DNA from: Candidatus Bodocaedibacter vickermanii
GTDB taxonomy: Bacteria > Pseudomonadota > Alphaproteobacteria > UBA6184
Length of the DNA stretch: 64,000 bases
Direction of reading: 5' to 3'
NCBI RefSeq assembly: GCF_014896945.1
Contig: NZ_CP054719.1
Coordinates: forward strand, 791,153-855,152
In this document: positions 63,174 through 64,000 of the stretch, piece after piece
Position numbering within the stretch: position 1 is the stretch's first letter
How the letters are laid out: each line of letters starts with the position of its first letter
Position numbers and translations under genes: made by a program
The notes under the pieces: model-generated
What the model saw: the letters and a program-made list of their open reading frames with translations, nothing else
Database searches by the model: none
What the model was told of the DNA's origin: nothing

Positions 63174-64000
63174 TAAATCGCACCTATATTTTTATTGCTT
63201 CAATTTGCCTCATCTTTTTTGCTGGTCTTTATTATTCAGTTTTTCTACTTCACAAACAAACCACATCAAAACACACCCAACTAACCATATATACCTGGAT
63301 GGATTTTATCCCACCTGAGTTGCAAAAAAAGTTTGAAGACAAAACAGGCATCAAACTACACATCGATTATATAGACTCCGATGAAGGGTTGGAGGCAAAA
63401 CTGCTCACTGGGAAAGCCGAATACGATATTGTTTATCCGTCGACTCCATACGTATTTCGTCATATGAAACTAGGATTGTATGCCCCTTTGTCTTTAGAAA
63501 AAATTCCAAACATCCAATATGTGGACAAAGATTTCTTGAACGATTTTAAAACAGGGTCGACTTTATATTCGATTCCATATCTATGGGGAACTAGTGGCTT
63601 TGCTTATAACACACAAACTTTTAACTCTATTTTTCCAAACGAAACTATCGATAGTTGGGCATATGTTTTTGACCCAAAGAAACTAAAAAAAATAGCTAAA
63701 AAGGGAGTGTCATCAACGTCCTGCGGCAATGAATTGTTTTGTGCTATTGGCTTTTGGCAGAATTTCCGACCTCAGGTGTCTACGCTAAAAACAATCGATA
63801 TCATCACTCAGATTGCGAATCAAGCCAGACCTTATTGGAGAGTTTTTTTATCTTCAGAATCTGCAATTCAAGCATTGGGATCCGGTGAAGTTGCCATTGC
63901 GTTTATGTGGAACGGTGATGCCTTAATGGCACAGCAGCTTGGGGCCCTTCACAATAAAAAAATCCAATATGTTATTCCAAAAGAAGGCTCTCTTAAATGG
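63170..64000 (+). CDS. PotD-like polyamine-binding protein, N-terminal part
   Basis: The first 277 residues; the rest is beyond the window. An N-terminal signal/anchor (NRTYIFIASICLIFFAGLYYSVF), then a periplasmic-binding fold of the PotD/PotF type: TIYTWMDFIPPELQKKFEDKTGIKL, KAEYDIVYPSTPYVFRHMKLGL, and IPYLWGTSGFAYN, VAIAFMWNGDAL. It probably delivers spermidine or putrescine to an ABC importer, whose other genes may follow. It overlaps serC by 4 bases. Confidence 0.88.
   Translation, partial: MINRTYIFIASICLIFFAGLYYSVFLLHKQTTSKHTQLTIYTWMDFIPPELQKKFEDKTGIKLHIDYIDSDEGLEAKLLTGKAEYDIVYPSTPYVFRHMKLGLYAPLSLEKIPNIQYVDKDFLNDFKTGSTLYSIPYLWGTSGFAYNTQTFNSIFPNETIDSWAYVFDPKKLKKIAKKGVSSTSCGNELFCAIGFWQNFRPQVSTLKTIDIITQIANQARPYWRVFLSSESAIQALGSGEVAIAFMWNGDALMAQQLGALHNKKIQYVIPKEGSLKW

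Overview
The window looks like chromosomal DNA of an AT-rich alphaproteobacterium, most likely a host-associated lineage such as Holosporales or a Rickettsiales relative. This is inferred from gene order and family membership; no rRNA is present. Pointers are an ISC iron-sulfur operon with two cysteine desulfurases in tandem (as in Rickettsiales), rsmG-parA-parB with parS sites, a mitofilin-like gene next to hemY, FliL next to a DUF6468-like gene and a MotE-like gene, COQ7, class I PhaC, TamA/TamB, and several secreted proteins without recognised function.

Layout. 1-2.35 kb: 5' part of clpB, a YciI-like gene, a GNAT acetyltransferase, tRNA-Thr. 2.9-8.8 kb: iscR-iscS-iscS-iscU-iscA-hscB-hscA, all on the + strand. 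8.8-15.4 kb: two small unknown genes, rpoD-dnaG, a secreted leucine-rich protein. 15.4-20.7 kb: mfd, then three flagellar basal-body/motor genes, then tRNA-Phe. 20.7-30.2 kb: a short RNase E/G, tpiA, then tsaD-gpsA-lgt and lspA-lipoprotein-yqaA-dsbB-coq7, in which most genes overlap their neighbour by a few bases. 30.5-35.0 kb: aspS-ileS. 35.0-37.1 kb: a gene-poor block packed with palindromic repeats. 37.1-39.7 kb: an unknown gene, rpsU, tRNA-Arg, an M23 peptidase, tRNA-Pro. 39.9-46.6 kb: HU, tolB, a large TPR protein, pfkA, glutaredoxin. 46.6-50.6 kb: hemY, mitofilin-like gene, phaC. 50.6-59.4 kb: recJ-lipB-dnaQ-tamA-tamB. 59.4-61.7 kb: rsmG-parA-parB. 61.8-64.0 kb: rpmE, serC and the start of a PotD-like gene.

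The genes are mostly housekeeping: Fe-S assembly, replication/transcription initiation, transcription-coupled repair, lipoprotein maturation, envelope biogenesis (TamAB, TolB, M23, DsbB) and chromosome partition. The origin of replication is probably not far from parAB/parS, because in this class rsmG-parA-parB normally lies near oriC.

The most unusual content is between genes. Four copies of a roughly 230-bp repeat (22.1, 30.3, 36.3 and 40.5 kb) keep a set of nested stems while their sequences diverge into two subfamilies. A second, modular set of palindromes includes an intact cloverleaf-like copy at 22.0 kb and short stem-TGA-stem units whose arms change in a compensatory way. A third element, about 107 bp with imperfect terminal inverted repeats, sits at the end of the glutaredoxin gene. 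Also notable are an A7 slippery site that splits tamB and three parS sites, two of them inside rsmG.
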